From JACJXW01 sp964418125 (GTDB lineage: Bacteria; Bacteroidota; Bacteroidia; Chitinophagales; Saprospiraceae), in contig CAYQKY010000013.1 in the NCBI GenBank assembly GCA_964418125.1, forward strand, positions 28,360 to 92,359: 64,000 bases of DNA. The letters are read 5' to 3'. The notes beneath the pieces are model-generated. The model saw only the letters and a program-made list of their open reading frames with translations. It was not told where the DNA came from and ran no database searches. Position numbers and translations under genes: made by a program. Positions 62,144 to 64,000 of the stretch are shown in pieces (within the stretch, counting starts at the first letter, position 1; every line of letters begins with the position of its first letter).

Positions 62144-63765
62144 TGAAAGTTAAAATGAAAAACCTGATATTCAGTGTTTTATTTCTACTGCCATTGTTGT
62201 CAGGCTGTCAGAAAGACATGGAAAAAGAAATTACAGGCGCTGGCGGGAACGCCGCTTATTATACAGAACAGCACCGCCCTCAGTTCCACTTTTCTCCCGC
62301 GAAGATGTGGATGAACGATCCCAACGGCATGGTCTACTACGAAGGGGAATACCACCTCTTCTACCAGCACTACCCCGACAGCAACGTCTGGGGCCCTATG
62401 CACTGGGGGCATGCCGTGAGCCGCGACCTGGTTAACTGGGAACACCTGCCCATCGCCCTCTATCCCGATTCGCTGGGTTACATCTTTTCCGGCAGCGCCG
62501 TGGTAGACTGGAACAACACCAGCGGCCTCGGGGAGGACGGCAAGCCGCCCCTCATCGCCATTTTCACCCACCACCAACCGGAACTGGAGCGCGCCGGCCG
62601 ACAGGACTTCCAGTATCAGAGCATTGCCTACAGCAACGACCGGGGCCGCACCTGGACGAAGTACGCCGGCAACCCTGTAATTCCAAACACGGAAAAGATC
62701 CGGGATTTCCGCGACCCTAAGGTGATCTGGGAGGAGGGCTCCGGGCAATGGATCATGGCGCTTGCTGCTCAGGACCACGTAAAATTCTATGCTTCGCCTG
62801 ATCTCAAAAGCTGGGTATACCTCAGCGATTTCGGCCGGGAATGGGGTTCGCACGGCGGCGTATGGGAATGCCCCGACCTGTTTCCCATGCAGGTGGAAGG
62901 AACCGGGGAGACAAAATGGGTGCTTTTGCTGAGCATCAACCCGGGCGGGCCCAACGGCGGTTCTGCCACCCAGCATTTTATCGGTAATTTTGACGGGAAA
63001 ACTTTCTCGCTGGATCCCGCTTTTGCCCCTCAGGTGAGCGGCGAGCAGGCCGTCTGGCTCGATCACGGGCGCGACAATTACGCCGGCGTGACCTGGTCGG
63101 ATATACCGGATTCGGATGACCGGCGCCTCTTCATGGGCTGGATGTCGAACTGGGACTACGCCAACGTGGTGCCTACCGAGGTTTGGCGCAGTGCGATGAC
63201 CCTGCCAAGGACGCTGGCTCTGAAAAATACGGAAACCGGCCTGCGCCTGTTTTCGCAACCCGCCCGAGAGCTGGAACGCCTGCGCGGGGAGGCCGTTTCC
63301 CTGGAAGGCCAAACCATAGGAGGCGAACTGGGCCTGGGCAGTAAGCTCGGTTTTCCCCCTTCCCAAATGGAAGTCCTGCTGGAAGTGGAGCTGCCGGAAG
63401 GCGCTGAAACGGACTTCGGCATAGCCCTCTCCAATTCGAAAGGGGAGGAATACCGGGCCGGTTATGATACCGGCAACCGGGTGTTTTACAGTGACCGCAC
63501 CAAGGCCGGAAAAACCGGGTTTTCCGAAAAATTCGTGGCCAAAGCCCACACAGCTCCCCGTTCGAGCACAGGCAAGACGCTGCGCTTGCACTTCTTTTTT
63601 GACGTGGCTTCCTGTGAACTGTTCGCCGACGGCGGGGAAGTGGTGATGACGGACATCTTTTTCCCTTCGGAGGATTTCACGGATGTGAAGCTGTTTTCCA
63701 CCAGCGGAGACGTCAAGGTGACGGAACTGAAGGTTTATCCTCTGAAAAAGGCGGCCATCCGCTAA
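62140..63765 (+). CDS. GH32 fructanase (levanase/inulinase-type), lipoprotein
   Basis: 541 residues. Lipobox ends at Cys23 (LLPLLSGCQK). Start ATG 62140 overlaps the preceding stop (ATGA); ATG 62143 or 62155 are equally possible. All three GH32 catalytic residues are canonical: Asp60 in WMNDPNG, Asp192 in DFRDPK, Glu243 in WECPD. The C-terminal sandwich (about 380-535) is complete. In Bacteroides fructan loci the matching enzyme releases fructose from levan or inulin at the outer membrane or periplasm. As the only canonical GH32 enzyme of the locus it should provide the main hydrolytic activity. Levan versus inulin cannot be told from these motifs. Confidence 0.92.
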   Translation: MMKVKMKNLIFSVLFLLPLLSGCQKDMEKEITGAGGNAAYYTEQHRPQFHFSPAKMWMNDPNGMVYYEGEYHLFYQHYPDSNVWGPMHWGHAVSRDLVNWEHLPIALYPDSLGYIFSGSAVVDWNNTSGLGEDGKPPLIAIFTHHQPELERAGRQDFQYQSIAYSNDRGRTWTKYAGNPVIPNTEKIRDFRDPKVIWEEGSGQWIMALAAQDHVKFYASPDLKSWVYLSDFGREWGSHGGVWECPDLFPMQVEGTGETKWVLLLSINPGGPNGGSATQHFIGNFDGKTFSLDPAFAPQVSGEQAVWLDHGRDNYAGVTWSDIPDSDDRRLFMGWMSNWDYANVVPTEVWRSAMTLPRTLALKNTETGLRLFSQPARELERLRGEAVSLEGQTIGGELGLGSKLGFPPSQMEVLLEVELPEGAETDFGIALSNSKGEEYRAGYDTGNRVFYSDRTKAGKTGFSEKFVAKAHTAPRSSTGKTLRLHFFFDVASCELFADGGEVVMTDIFFPSEDFTDVKLFSTSGDVKVTELKVYPLKKAAIR

Positions 63766-64000
63766 CCAGGGAAGATGCTGTAAACTTTACGGCTATGCCT
63801 TCTGCAGAGCCAATGAAATACAAGCTGAAGCCGCCATGCGACAAATTTAAAGTAATTTTGGTACGATAGTTAATTCTACTTTGTTACTTTAAAAAGCCGC
63901 GCCTGCCTGCCCGCTAGGCAAGACGCCTATCGGCCTGGCAGGCAGGTAGCGGCGATAGCCCATAGCCCGGAGCGTTAGCTCCGGGTGTGGGGCCCAAGGG
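63766..64000. repeat. Downstream region with nested hairpins
   Basis: No gene starts in the last 235 bp. A nested palindrome lies at 63896-63953 (GCCGC...GCGGC enclosing GCCTGCCTGCC/GGCAGGCAGG, 63901-63911 with 63937-63946). A second perfect 8-bp hairpin with GTTA loop follows (63966-63973/63978-63985, CCCGGAGC/GCTCCGGG). A TAATTTTG (63853-63860) could be a -7 element for a gene beyond the window. The hairpins could close the fructan operon. Confidence 0.6.

Noticed and set aside
1..64000. CRISPR arrays, tRNA or rRNA genes, insertion sequences
   Set aside because: No regularly spaced direct repeats, no cloverleaf-like TTCGAA arms and no transposase motifs were seen while reading. A dedicated tRNA scan could still find one missed by eye.

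Overview
The window looks like a chromosomal segment of a moderately GC-rich Bacteroidota, most likely a Saprospirales relative. The evidence is two giant secreted proteins with SprB-type repeats and a gliding-motility/type IX secretion C-terminal domain, a GH32 protein with a type A sorting tail, a SusC/SusD glycan locus run by a hybrid two-component sensor, and the near absence of Shine-Dalgarno sequences. The taxonomic placement is inference. No rRNA, tRNA, CRISPR array, transposase or phage gene was seen.

Layout. 1-690: phosphatidylserine synthase, cut by the window edge. 874-6834: two tandem paralogous surface/adhesin proteins. 6878-7906: a beta-propeller phytase lipoprotein. 7908-9421: three bS21 (rpsU) paralogs and one RRM RNA-binding protein. 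9824-25941 (minus strand): a PfaA/C/D-type polyunsaturated fatty acid (PUFA) synthase cluster behind a TetR regulator. 26291-29229: a FG-GAP/transglutaminase-like protein and a lipoprotein. 29288-31279: an Sfp-type phosphopantetheinyl transferase, which could be the PfaE partner of the PUFA synthase, and a membrane protein. 31280-36290: gene remnants, an RluA-type pseudouridine synthase, a DUF4199 membrane protein and a MacB/FtsX-type permease. 37114-41476 (minus): a tightly packed operon with two CPBP-family proteins (one truncated), an M28 peptidase and two membrane proteins. 41585-43801: isoaspartyl peptidase and a DUF4143 ATPase. 44236-46191: a BtuB-like TonB receptor. 46399-63765: a complete fructan-utilisation locus (sensor, SusC, SusD, two surface glycan-binding lipoproteins, three GH32-type proteins).

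The PUFA synthase is the most interesting system. PfaA-type KS-AT-3xACP is followed by KR-DH in a separate reading frame. The two frames meet at a run of nine A residues, and the downstream frame stays open back through that run with no convincing start of its own. One extra A, or a -1 ribosomal slip, would give a single KS-AT-ACP3-KR-DH chain of about 2259 residues, the normal PfaA layout. The acyltransferase usually encoded by pfaB sits inside the PfaC-like protein (KS-CLF-AT followed by four hot-dog domains). With PfaD (trans enoyl reductase) and the PPTase nearby, every activity known to be needed is present.

The fructan locus resembles the BT1754-BT1765 type of Bacteroides. Two of its three GH32 proteins carry Glu in place of the nucleophilic Asp and have LamG-like N-terminal domains; the third has the canonical triad.

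Many longer intergenic gaps hold long imperfect palindromes (70-170 bp), with arms that differ from site to site.
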